Origin: Bacteroidales bacterium
GTDB lineage: Bacteria > Bacteroidota > Bacteroidia > Bacteroidales > JAADGE01
DNA: 39,687 nucleotides
NCBI GenBank assembly: GCA_021108035.1
Contig: JAIORQ010000008.1
Span: 1-39,687, forward strand
Direction: 5' to 3'
The position numbers and the translations under genes were made by a program. The first letter of the stretch is position 1, and each line of letters starts with the position of its first letter. The notes under the pieces are model-generated. The model saw only the letters and a program-made list of their open reading frames with translations. It ran no database searches and was not told where the DNA came from. Positions 1-7,222 of the stretch are shown here, one piece after another.

Positions 1-12
1 ATAAATTTTCTA

Positions 13-43
13 CAAAGATACAATAAATAAACGTCATATTAAA
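13..43 (-). promoter_or_regulatory. Bacteroidota-type promoter reading out of the left edge
   Basis: On the minus strand a TATCTTTG box (plus 20..13) matches the Bacteroidota -7 consensus TAnnTTTG. It lies exactly 19 bp from TTTA (plus 43..40), one base off the -33 TTTG box. It overlaps the stop codon of the truncated hepT and would drive a gene left of the window, so it may have arrived with whatever cut hepT short. Confidence 0.5.
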
Positions 44-293
44 CTAAAGCCTCATGAATTAAAATATCACGCATTCCGGCAATATCTTTCCATGGAATAT
101 TGTTAAATTCTGTACGAAACTCATTTGATAACATTTTTACTGCTTCTCCTATAATTTCAAGATTTCTTATTACTGCATCTTGAACAAGATCGTTTTCAAG
201 AAATTGTTCTTCGCTTAACTTATCTGTATATGACAAAATTTTGTCAATACCGTTCATTATATGTCCAATATAAATTGAATTGTCTTTTTTCAT
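39..293 (-). CDS. hepT: HepT-like ribonuclease toxin, truncated within the catalytic motif
   Basis: 84 residues of the HepT/DUF86 family (HEPN ribonuclease toxins, usually about 110-145 residues). The family body is clear (AVIRNLEIIGEA near residues 41-52, then IPWKDIAGMRDILIHE). HepT toxins use an R-x4-H-x-Y motif. Here R-DILI-H-E is present, but the next residue is Ala and the frame stops two codons later (HEALV-stop). The conserved Tyr, which the MntA partner AMPylates, and the whole C-terminal helix are missing. The stop is followed at once by unrelated sequence with a promoter, so this looks like a rearrangement end rather than a simple frameshift: neither other frame continues the family. 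It overlaps mntA by 4 bp (ATGA), so the two were translationally coupled. The protein is probably an inactive toxin. Confidence 0.8.
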   Translation of the reverse strand: MKKDNSIYIGHIMNGIDKILSYTDKLSEEQFLENDLVQDAVIRNLEIIGEAVKMLSNEFRTEFNNIPWKDIAGMRDILIHEALV

Positions 294-583
294 TGATAAA
301 TAATATTTAAATCTTTTTCAATAAACGACTTAATTTTAGGATGTAATGCTCTTTGACTGACTAAATCAACATTTATTTTTATCTTTTCAGAAAGTTCATT
401 TTTTATTCTTGCAAAATCTATTAATGTAAGTCTTTGTTTGAAAGAAACCAGAATATCAATATCACTGCTTTTTGTTTGTTCATTTCTCGCATAAGAACCG
501 AATATTCCTATTAATTCAGGTTCATAAACAAGTAAATAATCAATTATCTGTTGCTCTATCTTTTTATTCATCTTTTTATTCAT
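290..583 (-). CDS. mntA: MntA-like minimal nucleotidyltransferase antitoxin
   Basis: 97 residues of the minimal nucleotidyltransferase family. The signature GS-x10-D-x-D is intact: GSYARNEQTKSSDID, about residues 30-44, holds the metal-binding aspartates, followed by ILVSF. In known HepT/MntA pairs the antitoxin transfers AMP to a Tyr of the toxin and so blocks its RNase activity. The first Met is followed by a second at residue 5 (MNKKMNKK), either of which could start the protein. It is the first gene of the pair, with hepT overlapping its stop. The enzyme appears intact although its target tyrosine is gone from the adjacent hepT. Confidence 0.82.
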   Translation of the reverse strand: MNKKMNKKIEQQIIDYLLVYEPELIGIFGSYARNEQTKSSDIDILVSFKQRLTLIDFARIKNELSEKIKINVDLVSQRALHPKIKSFIEKDLNIIYQ

Positions 584-677
584 ATTTTTAAATTCTCATA
601 CTATTATAATTTTATGTAAAGATACTATTTTCTTTTCAATTAATATATACATGAGTTCAGTTCATAAATCGAACTCC

Positions 678-1871
678 TCAATACATCAAACCAAACAACC
701 AAAGCGGAATAACATTCCCGTAACCGTATTCAATATTATCTTTTGCAATATAAGCATGTTTTGAACCGGAAATTTGTTTTTGTGTTTTGCTTTTTCCGCC
801 TACTTCAAATAAATATTTTTCATTAACCAAAAAATCTGCTTTTGACGGAAACGTTACTGTTTGCATTGCAGACACCTGATTAAAGAAAAAAGTTTCTCTT
901 AAATTTCCTTTGTCCGGCTTTTCTTGCGATAATGCATGCATCAAATTTGTATTGTGCAAAAACAACTTTTCCGGTTTATTCAAAAAGTTAATTCCGTGTG
1001 CATTTTTCGTTAAATGTTTTACGATTTTTGCTTTATTCAAATAATATAAATATTTGAGTAAAGAATCACGCGAAGTTCCTACAAGTGATGCAAGTTTCTC
1101 AATATTAGGAGAATAAGGAACAAATTCCGGCAAAACCATTAACAGCTTCTTCATTTTTAAAATGCTTGCAAAGTCAACACGATGAATTGCAGGCAAATCT
1201 GTTTCAAGAACAACATTTATAACATTTAATAATCTTTCATGATAATCATCTTGCGATTCTGTAACGAAAGGATAAGTTCCTTGACGTAAATATTCTTCAA
1301 AATATTTCAAAGGTTTAAATTTCTTTAATAAATCTGCTGAAATATTTGCATGCTCTTTGAGTATTTGTTCAAATTTATATACCGGCAATTTAATTTTGTG
1401 CATCAATTCCAGATATTCTCTGAAAGACATATCTTCGAGATGATACAAAATCAATCGACGACTTAAATCATGGCTTCCTTTATGAATTTCGAGTGCCGAT
1501 GAACTTGTAAATACGATATTCAATTCAGGATAACTGTCATAAATATTTTTGATTTCCTGCGACCAGCCCTTATATTTATGAACCTCATCCAATAAAAGAT
1601 ACTTGCCTCCTTTCTTACTGAAATCTGCAGCAAAATCTGTAAGTTTCTTTTGTGAAAAACGTATATTATCCAAACTCACATAAATTGTTTCATGCTTTCC
1701 TTTCAATTTTGACTTAAAATATTGCAAAATTAAAGTTGTTTTACCGCAACCTCTTGCACCTGATATTCCGATTAATCTGCTTCTCCAATTAACATTTTCA
1801 AGAAGGTATCTTTTAAAGTGCATTGTAGTATCTCTTAAAACTTTTTCTGAAATTTGTCTTATTTCTTCCAT
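678..1871 (-). CDS. AAA+ ATPase with DUF4143 domain
   Basis: 397 residues, the normal length for the widespread prokaryotic AAA_14/DUF4143 ATPases. Walker A is GISGARGCGKTTL near residues 35-47; Walker B is KYLLLDEVHKY near 90-100, followed by a sensor-like NIVFTSSSALEI. The C-terminal half (about 200-390) is the DUF4143 region, ending in a nuclease-like segment (FPSKADFLVNEKYLFEVGGKSKT) that resembles the E-x-K fold described for the family. The cellular role of these proteins is not settled; many lie near toxin-antitoxin genes, as here. A consensus promoter lies 20-50 bp upstream, so it is transcribed independently of the gene on its right. Confidence 0.85.
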   Translation of the reverse strand: MEEIRQISEKVLRDTTMHFKRYLLENVNWRSRLIGISGARGCGKTTLILQYFKSKLKGKHETIYVSLDNIRFSQKKLTDFAADFSKKGGKYLLLDEVHKYKGWSQEIKNIYDSYPELNIVFTSSSALEIHKGSHDLSRRLILYHLEDMSFREYLELMHKIKLPVYKFEQILKEHANISADLLKKFKPLKYFEEYLRQGTYPFVTESQDDYHERLLNVINVVLETDLPAIHRVDFASILKMKKLLMVLPEFVPYSPNIEKLASLVGTSRDSLLKYLYYLNKAKIVKHLTKNAHGINFLNKPEKLFLHNTNLMHALSQEKPDKGNLRETFFFNQVSAMQTVTFPSKADFLVNEKYLFEVGGKSKTQKQISGSKHAYIAKDNIEYGYGNVIPLWLFGLMY

Positions 1872-1890
1872 TTCTTATTATTTTATAATG

Positions 1891-1921
1891 CAAATATAAT
1901 CATTTTACCGGTTTTCACAAA
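1891..1921 (-). promoter_or_regulatory. Consensus Bacteroidota promoter for the AAA+ ATPase
   Basis: Minus strand TTTG (plus 1921..1918), 19 bp, then TATATTTG (plus 1898..1891). Both boxes match the Bacteroidota -33/-7 consensus exactly. The start codon is 20 bp further on. Confidence 0.7.
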
Positions 1922-1947
1922 GCAATTCGTGATTTTATTATACTTAT

Positions 1948-1997
1948 TCACTAACCCATTAGTGATTTTGTGATTTTTCTCACTATTCACTTGGTGA
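1948..1997. promoter_or_regulatory. Cluster of TCAC/GTGA inverted repeats in a divergent intergenic region
   Basis: TCACTAA (1948-1954), CCCA, TTAGTGA (1959-1965) is a perfect 7-bp inverted repeat. It is followed by GTGA (1970-1973) with TCAC (1980-1983), and TCAC (1987-1990) with GTGA (1994-1997). Three adjacent GTGA/TCAC pairs between divergent genes look like an operator cluster. The bound factor is unknown. Confidence 0.35.
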
Positions 1998-2025
1998 TTT
2001 ATCCTCCTTTATACATAATTTTTAA

Positions 2026-2042
2026 TTACTGCGGAGCAGTAA
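2026..2042. repeat. Short perfect inverted repeat
   Basis: TTACTGC (2026-2032), GGA, GCAGTAA (2036-2042). No T-run follows on either strand, so a terminator role is not supported. It lies in the otherwise featureless part of the 1872-2235 intergenic region. Confidence 0.35.
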
Positions 2043-2175
2043 AACAATAGTAACCACAAGTGCAACCTGTTAATAATGTATGAATAACATACACAAATAT
2101 TAACACCACAATAAATTGTTGTGCTATTCTAATTGAAAAGAAACGTGTATATATTTTTTAAAAAACATAAAAAAA

Positions 2176-2206
2176 TTTGCAGGTTTAATTTTTTATTCTA
2201 ACTTTG
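2176..2206 (+). promoter_or_regulatory. Consensus Bacteroidota promoter for the 2236 gene
   Basis: TTTG (2176-2179), 19 bp, TAACTTTG (2199-2206), an exact match to TTTG-N19-TAnnTTTG. It lies 30 bp before the ATG at 2236, and its -7 box runs into the operator-like repeat listed next. Confidence 0.75.
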
Positions 2207-2228
2207 CAACACAAAGTACTTTTAAAAC
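2201..2228 (+). promoter_or_regulatory. Operator-like repeat, copy 1
   Basis: CTTTG-CAACA-CAAAG (2202-2216) is a 5-bp inverted repeat that overlaps the -7 box and runs into AAAGTACTTT, itself a palindrome. Almost the same 28 bp recur at 3947-3974 before another membrane-protein gene, with the small winged-helix regulator gene in between. A site for that regulator is inferred. Confidence 0.5.
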
Positions 2229-2235
2229 AAAACCG

Positions 2236-2907
2236 ATGAACAATGAAAATCAAAAACATTTAGAGAACTTGAATGAGATTCGTTCAATAATGGAACGTTC
2301 TTCAAGTTTCTTATCTTTAAGCGGTTTATCCGGTATTTTTGCCGGAATATTTGCATTGGCAGGTGCAGGTTTTGCTTATTGGTTAATATTTATCCACTAT
2401 GCTTATGAACGAAGTTCGTTTATCATTGATTCAATTAATTTTGATTATAAAATAACTGCATTATTGTTTGCCGATGCAATCATTGTTCTGTTTCTTGCAC
2501 TAACATTCGGATTTTATTTCACATACAGAAATGCAAAAAATAAAGGCCTTAAAATTTGGAGTAAAACAGCAAAAAGATTATTAATAAACCTTATGATACC
2601 CCTGATTACAGGAGGAATTTTATCTCTGATACTGATTTGGCACGGTGCTGCTTTTATTGTTGCAGCTACAACTTTAATTTTCTACGGCTTAGCTTTAATA
2701 AATGCTTCAAAATATACTGTAAACGATGTCAGATATCTCGGAATATCACAAACAATTCTCGGCTTAACAGCAGCAATAGATATTGGTTTCGGAATTTTTT
2801 ATTGGGCATTAGGATTTGGAGTTATGCACATTATCTACGGAACAATTATGTATTTAAAATATGAACGAAAAGAAAAAAAAGTTAAACAAAAAAAGCAAAA
2901 ACAATGA
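2236..2907 (+). CDS. Hypothetical polytopic inner-membrane protein
   Basis: 223 residues with a soluble N-terminus (about 25 residues) and about six hydrophobic segments (near 28-52, 72-97, 112-133, 137-160, 167-187 and 188-206), ending in a Lys-rich tail (KYERKEKKVKQKKQKQ). I do not recognise a named family. It follows a consensus promoter, and its stop overlaps the start of the next lipoprotein gene by 4 bp, so the two form an operon. Proteins of this shape often sit beside winged-helix regulators of the type found at 3629, and the shared operator-like repeat supports co-regulation with the 4014 gene. Confidence 0.75.
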   Translation: MNNENQKHLENLNEIRSIMERSSSFLSLSGLSGIFAGIFALAGAGFAYWLIFIHYAYERSSFIIDSINFDYKITALLFADAIIVLFLALTFGFYFTYRNAKNKGLKIWSKTAKRLLINLMIPLITGGILSLILIWHGAAFIVAATTLIFYGLALINASKYTVNDVRYLGISQTILGLTAAIDIGFGIFYWALGFGVMHIIYGTIMYLKYERKEKKVKQKKQKQ

Positions 2908-3548
2908 AAAGACATACCATTCTAATATTAACTGTAGCTCTGCTTACATTAAGCTCATGCCTTAAATCAGTAAGAGAAGAAGAAAATACAACTCCGGAAG
3001 TATTTCAAGACCAAAGCATTATAGAAGATATTTCATCATACTCAAAAAGAGGATATTCATCTTTAACAGACAAATTGTATAATGAACTTCTTGAAAAAAA
3101 TACAGAACTTAAAGAAATAGAAGAAGAATTTAGAATATTAACAAAGAATAGTTACAATATTGAAATAAGTGATTTTTTATCAAATAATTCAAAATATTAT
3201 AATGAACTAAAGCCGTACATTTCAATTGAAGACAGCATTGTTAATATGAATTCTTATGTTGCAATGATACATGACAGTACTTTACGGGAGAAAATATTAG
3301 CCGAAGTTTATAAAAGTGAAGAGAATTACAAAAAGAAAGTTGTAAAATTAAACAGCTTGCAAAAAAGATTAGATAAAAAAATAATAGAAATGCGTGATTA
3401 CAGAACAGCAATGAAAATTTCATTAACATTAAACAGTATAGAAAAATATCAAGATAATTTTAAGCAAGATACTGCAAGTATAAAAGAACTTATTAAAAGA
3501 CATAATAATTTAACTAATACAATGAAAACAAAAATTGAAAATAAATAA
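2904..3548 (+). CDS. Hypothetical lipoprotein
   Basis: 214 residues. The signal peptide (KRHTILILTVALLTLSSC) ends in a lipobox with the lipidated Cys at about residue 19. The mature part is highly charged and predicted largely alpha-helical (repeated ELxEIEEEF and KVVKLNSLQKRLDKKIIEM patterns), suggesting a coiled-coil periplasmic or envelope protein. No enzyme motif is visible. It overlaps the upstream membrane-protein gene by 4 bp, so the two products are probably made together and may interact. Confidence 0.7.
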   Translation: MKRHTILILTVALLTLSSCLKSVREEENTTPEVFQDQSIIEDISSYSKRGYSSLTDKLYNELLEKNTELKEIEEEFRILTKNSYNIEISDFLSNNSKYYNELKPYISIEDSIVNMNSYVAMIHDSTLREKILAEVYKSEENYKKKVVKLNSLQKRLDKKIIEMRDYRTAMKISLTLNSIEKYQDNFKQDTASIKELIKRHNNLTNTMKTKIENK

Positions 3549-3554
3549 TATAAA

Positions 3555-3622
3555 TTGTTGCATTGTTGCATTGTTATCTTTTTAAGACAATTTAACAGTG
3601 TAACAATGAAACAATGCAATAA
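3555..3622 (+). repeat. Long imperfect hairpin of the ATTGTT repeat type
   Basis: The arms 3555-3576 and 3601-3622 pair at 20 of 22 positions (arm core TTGCATTGTT). The right arm ends 6 bp before the ATG at 3629, so it could terminate the upstream operon or mask the start of the regulator mRNA. The inter-arm sequence CAATTTAACAGTGTAACA resembles the flank of the hairpin at 18309, pointing to a dispersed repeat family. Confidence 0.5.
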
Positions 3623-3628
3623 TGAACA

Positions 3629-3931
3629 ATGCAGTCTATAATATCAAATATTAATAAGTTTTTTGAAAGCAGAGTAAGACTGGGCATTATGTCAGTTCTG
3701 ACAGTTCAATCCAAAGCTGATTTCAATTACTTGAAAGAAATTCTGAATTTAACTGACGGTAATCTTGCGAGTCATTTGCGTGTTCTTGAAAGCAAAGGCT
3801 ACATTAGTGTTAATAAAAAGTTTGTAGGAAGAAAAACTCAAACTAACTATTACGCAACAAATGAAGGTAAAATTGCGTTTAAGGAACATCTTAACGCTTT
3901 AGAAAATCTGATACACGGCCCGAAAGGCTAA
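3629..3931 (+). CDS. Winged-helix transcriptional regulator (HTH_34-like)
   Basis: 100 residues, the usual size for the small winged-helix regulators of Bacteroidota (ArsR/MarR-like fold). Helix-turn-helix region: ADFNYLKEILNLTDGNLASHLRVLESKGYISVNK, about residues 30-63. The wing follows (KFVGRKTQTNYYATNEGKIAF). There is no metal-binding cysteine pair and no ligand domain. Genes of this type commonly accompany CreD and DUF4153-like membrane proteins in Bacteroidota, and here it lies between two genes that carry the same operator-like repeat (2201 and 3947), so it is the natural candidate to bind that repeat. The start codon is the first ATG after the hairpin. Confidence 0.85.
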   Translation: MQSIISNINKFFESRVRLGIMSVLTVQSKADFNYLKEILNLTDGNLASHLRVLESKGYISVNKKFVGRKTQTNYYATNEGKIAFKEHLNALENLIHGPKG

Positions 3932-3946
3932 TTTTTTTATTATTTC

Positions 3947-3974
3947 ACTTTGTAACACAAAGCACTTTTTAAAC
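3947..3974 (+). promoter_or_regulatory. Operator-like repeat, copy 2
   Basis: CTTTG-TAACA-CAAAG followed by CACTTTTTAAAC, differing from copy 1 at only a few positions over 28 bp. The -7 equivalent is TCACTTTG, weaker than copy 1, and no -33 box is seen at the right distance. It starts 16 bp after the regulator gene stop and ends 39 bp before the next ATG. Confidence 0.5.
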
Positions 3975-4013
3975 AATTATTATGAAACCCCTATTATAAC
4001 TAAAATTTTTTGT

Positions 4014-5549
4014 ATGAAACCAAAAATCAAATTCGGATTATTAATAACAGGAACATTCCTTTTCAATTTTTTATTTTGGAAAGAAGCAATCGGTATAAAT
4101 GCCTTATTATTTACTGTCTTTATAATAGGCAGTTTGGCATATGCTTTTCCGTATTTTGTAAAATCAAAATATGCATTAATTGTTACAGCAGGAACTTTAA
4201 TAACTGCAATAACAATTACATTGCATGCTTCTGAATTATCTGTTTTTGTATGGGTATTTTCAATAATACTCTTACAACCTTTCATCCATTATAAAGAATT
4301 GAAAACCATCATATACAGTTCTTTATCGGCATTAACATCTTTTGTAACGTCTTTTCAATTGATAGGAGATTACATCAAATTAGAAAAAAAATCTTCGAAA
4401 CGAGTTAAGAAAACCCTCAAATTCATAAAGTTAACTCTTATTCCTCTAATTGTTTTGTACGTCTTTTATTGGATATTTAAATTTGCTAATCCAATTTTTG
4501 ATAAATTATCTGACAGGTTTTTTATAGCAATCGGAGATTGGATACGAATGATATTCAAAGATATTTCATTTGCAGAAATCATGTTTACAATATGGGGATT
4601 TATAACAGTTGGTTGGTTTATTTATAAAATGAAAAAAGATTACGTAGTGCATGAAGAAAAAAATCACAATGAAAGCATCATAAGAAAACGTAAGAAGAAA
4701 AGCATTAATAAGTATATGCACTGTCGCTTCGGCCTGAAGCAACTTTTAAAGAATGAATTCAGAACAGGAATTATAATGATTGTTTTGGTAAATATCTTAT
4801 TATTGATTATTAATGTGATTGACATTTCAACAATTTGGTTAAATTTCAAATATACAGCGGCAATTGACCTGAAACAATTTGTTCATGAAGGAACTTATTT
4901 ACTTATCTTAAGTATTTTGCTGTCAATCGGTATTATGATATTCTTTTTCAGAAAAAATCTTAACTTTTATCCGAATGTAAAGACACTTAAAATTGTTTCC
5001 TATGTATGGATTGCCCAGAATGTTATCCTTTTAACTTCTGTAATCATCAGAAATTCACATTACATTAACTATTTCGGTTTAGCATATAAACGTATCGGTG
5101 TATTTTTCTTCTTGGCATTGGTAATATTCGGACTAATAACACTTTACTTAAAGATCAAGAACAAGAAAACAACCTACTGGTTAATAAAGATTAACTCTTG
5201 GGCAGTATACATCGGTTTTGTATTGTTTGCCGTACCTGATTGGGATATTATTATTGCAAAGCATAATTTGAATCATCCTATAAGAAACAATATGGAAACC
5301 AGCTTTTTACTGACTTTTGATAATAAAGCACTGCCGCTCATTGATCAAAATAAAGAAATCTTAAAACAATCAACGCAATATAATACATACAGATATTTTT
5401 ATGATTCATATGAAAATGTTTATGAAAACAGAGTAAATGAAATGATGAAAAATTACAAGGAAAAGTCATGGTTATCTTGGAATTATGCAGATGAAAAATC
5501 GTATAAATACTTTAAGAAGAAATTAAATCACACAGAAAGCACAGAATAG
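4014..5549 (+). CDS. DUF4153/DUF4173-like multi-pass membrane protein
   Basis: 511 residues with roughly a dozen hydrophobic segments spread over residues 5-420, a basic cytoplasmic loop near 205-235 (RKRKKKSINKYMH), and a soluble C-terminus of about 100 residues. A segment YFGLAYKRIGVFFFLALVIFGL, near 350-372, resembles the YGLTxKR motif of the DUF4173 family. Function in the family is unknown. It stands downstream of the regulator and the second operator-like repeat. The last six residues (HTESTE) are encoded by an ACACAGA repeat element, so the native C-terminus may have been altered. Assignment to the DUF rests on overall shape and one motif. Confidence 0.65.
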   Translation: MKPKIKFGLLITGTFLFNFLFWKEAIGINALLFTVFIIGSLAYAFPYFVKSKYALIVTAGTLITAITITLHASELSVFVWVFSIILLQPFIHYKELKTIIYSSLSALTSFVTSFQLIGDYIKLEKKSSKRVKKTLKFIKLTLIPLIVLYVFYWIFKFANPIFDKLSDRFFIAIGDWIRMIFKDISFAEIMFTIWGFITVGWFIYKMKKDYVVHEEKNHNESIIRKRKKKSINKYMHCRFGLKQLLKNEFRTGIIMIVLVNILLLIINVIDISTIWLNFKYTAAIDLKQFVHEGTYLLILSILLSIGIMIFFFRKNLNFYPNVKTLKIVSYVWIAQNVILLTSVIIRNSHYINYFGLAYKRIGVFFFLALVIFGLITLYLKIKNKKTTYWLIKINSWAVYIGFVLFAVPDWDIIIAKHNLNHPIRNNMETSFLLTFDNKALPLIDQNKEILKQSTQYNTYRYFYDSYENVYENRVNEMMKNYKEKSWLSWNYADEKSYKYFKKKLNHTESTE

Positions 5550-5556
5550 CACAGAA
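5529..5556 (+). repeat. ACACAGA repeat, copy 1
   Basis: Three imperfect 10-11 bp units (CACACAGAAAG, CACAGAATAG, CACAGAA). It overlaps the last codons and stop of the upstream gene. A close relative lies at 17019-17046 in non-coding DNA (about 25 of 28 positions shared). Confidence 0.5.
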
Positions 5557-5573
5557 TTAAATACTTAAATGAT

Positions 5574-5933
5574 ATGAAAACATTCAAACACGCTCTAAAC
5601 GGCATCATTTACGTATTTAGAAAAGAGCAAAATTTCAGAATACATGTAATTGCAACAATCTTGGCAATTATTGCAGGTGTCTTATTATCAATTGAAAAGA
5701 ATGAATGGCTAATGATAATAATTGCAATAAGTTTTGTAATAGCATTAGAAATTGTAAATTCAGCAATAGAATATTTGTGTGATTTTGTTTCGCCAGAATA
5801 TAATGATAAAATTAAAAGAATTAAAGATGCATCTGCAAGTGCTGTGTTAGTCACTGCGATGGGTGCTTTTGTTTTGGCGATAGTTATTTTTTTGCCGAAG
5901 GTCGTTCAGTTATTTAGTGAAATAGGAGTTTAG
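5574..5933 (+). CDS. dgkA: Diacylglycerol kinase family membrane protein (DgkA/undecaprenol kinase type)
   Basis: 119 residues, the normal DgkA length. The family signature is visible: ALEIVNSAIEYLCDFVSPEYNDKIKRIKDASASAVL, about residues 61-95, with the catalytic Glu in the E-x-V-N-S-A-I-E segment and the Lys/Asp pair KDASA. Three membrane segments flank it (near 28-45, 47-68 and 95-115). The N-terminal amphipathic helix (FKHALNGIIYVFRKEQNFRIH) is typical. Family members phosphorylate diacylglycerol or undecaprenol at the inner membrane and so recycle lipid carriers; the substrate cannot be told from sequence. It follows the large membrane protein by 24 bp, probably in the same transcript, in keeping with an envelope-related operon. 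Confidence 0.88.
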   Translation: MKTFKHALNGIIYVFRKEQNFRIHVIATILAIIAGVLLSIEKNEWLMIIIAISFVIALEIVNSAIEYLCDFVSPEYNDKIKRIKDASASAVLVTAMGAFVLAIVIFLPKVVQLFSEIGV

Positions 5934-5939
5934 TAAAAC

Positions 5940-5959
5940 AGGACGCTGATTGTTATGAT
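5940..5959 (+). repeat. CGCTGATT inverted repeat, left arm
   Basis: AGGACGCTGATTGTTATGAT pairs with the sequence at 6503-6523 in inverted orientation. Together they bracket the hypothetical gene at 5983-6474. Confidence 0.45.
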
Positions 5960-5982
5960 GAAATAAGATTAAAATTGGATAT

Positions 5983-6474
5983 ATGAGAATAGATAAAACT
6001 AAAATATTGAAACCAAGGATAGTACTTCCATCTATAATTCTCTTTGGAAGTATTTTTCCATTCATTCCTTATTTGGTTGTTATAGAATTTTTCTTTTTAA
6101 TGATACCATTTGTAATTATTTTTTTTATAAGCATCCTAATCTTAATAATAAGTCTTTTTTTGAAAGAAATTAGTTTCAAGAAGACAATGTTCATATTTTC
6201 ACTACTACCAATATTTATATTTTCTCAATTATTATCTACCACTGTTATTAATAAAGTCCAAAAATATAGAAGTGAGTTAATAATAAAAAAGATTGAAAAT
6301 ATTAAAAGTTTAAATGGGACATTCCCGGAAAATTACAAAATATCTCTGGGTATAAAGTATTTTAAAATAGAAGATGAACAGAATTACATAATTAGATACT
6401 CAAGAGGTTTTATGGTTACAGAAAAATACTATCATAATGAGGACAAATGGAGAAATTATGGTTGGAACGATTAA
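5983..6474 (+). CDS. Hypothetical membrane protein
   Basis: 163 residues with three hydrophobic segments in the first half (near 15-32, 34-58 and 66-86) and a soluble C-terminal half of about 75 residues ending KYYHNEDKWRNYGWND. I do not recognise the family. It is bracketed by inverted copies of a CGCTGATT repeat, and the two flanking genes belong to common Bacteroidota envelope neighbourhoods, so it may be a later insertion between dgkA and the DUF1361 gene. Confidence 0.6.
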   Translation: MRIDKTKILKPRIVLPSIILFGSIFPFIPYLVVIEFFFLMIPFVIIFFISILILIISLFLKEISFKKTMFIFSLLPIFIFSQLLSTTVINKVQKYRSELIIKKIENIKSLNGTFPENYKISLGIKYFKIEDEQNYIIRYSRGFMVTEKYYHNEDKWRNYGWND

Positions 6475-6502
6475 ATGCCATCAAACAAAAAACATCATAA
6501 TA

Positions 6503-6523
6503 ATCATAAAAAATCAGCGTCCC
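6503..6523 (-). repeat. CGCTGATT inverted repeat, right arm
   Basis: AATCAGCGTCC (6512-6522) is the exact complement of the left arm core, and the similarity extends through ATCATAA to 6503. It lies 14 bp before the DUF1361 pseudogene. Confidence 0.45.
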
Positions 6524-6536
6524 AAAAATAAATATC

Positions 6537-7222
6537 ATGCTCAAAAAACTAAAACAAACGAACAAACTTCAACAAAGCATATTGATAATATCTGTAGGCA
6601 CTTTTGCTGTGCTGTTGCTTGCATTTAGAATTCACAAAACAGATTCCGTACATTTCATCTTTTTAATGTGGAATATCTTTTTGGCAGGAATTCCTTGGGT
6701 AATAAGTTCATTGTTTATCTTATATCCGAAACTGCAAAAAAAAACAATATTAATACTGACAGCAGGAATAATATGGCTCGTTTTTATTCCAAATACATTT
6801 TACATATTAACAGATTTATTTCATCTCAATTATAAAAACCTTGCTCCTATTTGGTTTGATTTGGTATTAATTTTTTCATTTGCATGGGCAGGATTAATGC
6901 TTGGTTTTTCAAGTTTAAAAGATGTAGAGCTTATTCTTTCCGAAAAGATTAATTTTCTTCATTGATATTGTTTCTGATAAGTTTCGGTATCTATCTCGGC
7001 AGAATCTTAAGGTGGAATTCATGGAATATAATCAATGAACCCGGAAGCTTATTGCAAGATATTACAGAACGCATAAGTAATCCGTTTAACTATCCGGAAA
7101 CTTGGGGGATGACTATTTTAACAGGAATACTTCTGAATTTAATTTGGTGGTCATTTAAAGTTTTTCAAACTAAAAATCAAAATATTATAAATATTCATAA
7201 ACTTAAAAATAAATCATTATGA
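6537..7222 (+). pseudogene. DUF1361 membrane protein, split by a frameshift
   Basis: Two overlapping reading frames together make one DUF1361 protein of the expected length (142 + 86 residues; family about 215-230). The first part carries the family core (WNIFLAGIPWVISS, then LVFIPNTFYILTDLFHL, then PIWFDLVLIFSFAWAGLMLGF). It stops at 6963-6965. The second part (from about 6962) continues with FGIYLGRILRWNSW, which belongs to the same family. The second frame has only a TTG at the overlap, so one nucleotide has probably been gained or lost near 6960. This is either a real broken gene or a sequencing error. The reading frame ends in a 4-bp overlap with creD, which argues for a shared transcript. 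Confidence 0.75.

Noticed and set aside
6437-6628. 63-codon plus-strand frame across the end of the hypothetical gene and the DUF1361 start
   Set aside because: Overlaps two better-supported genes and consists of repeat-derived and low-complexity sequence.
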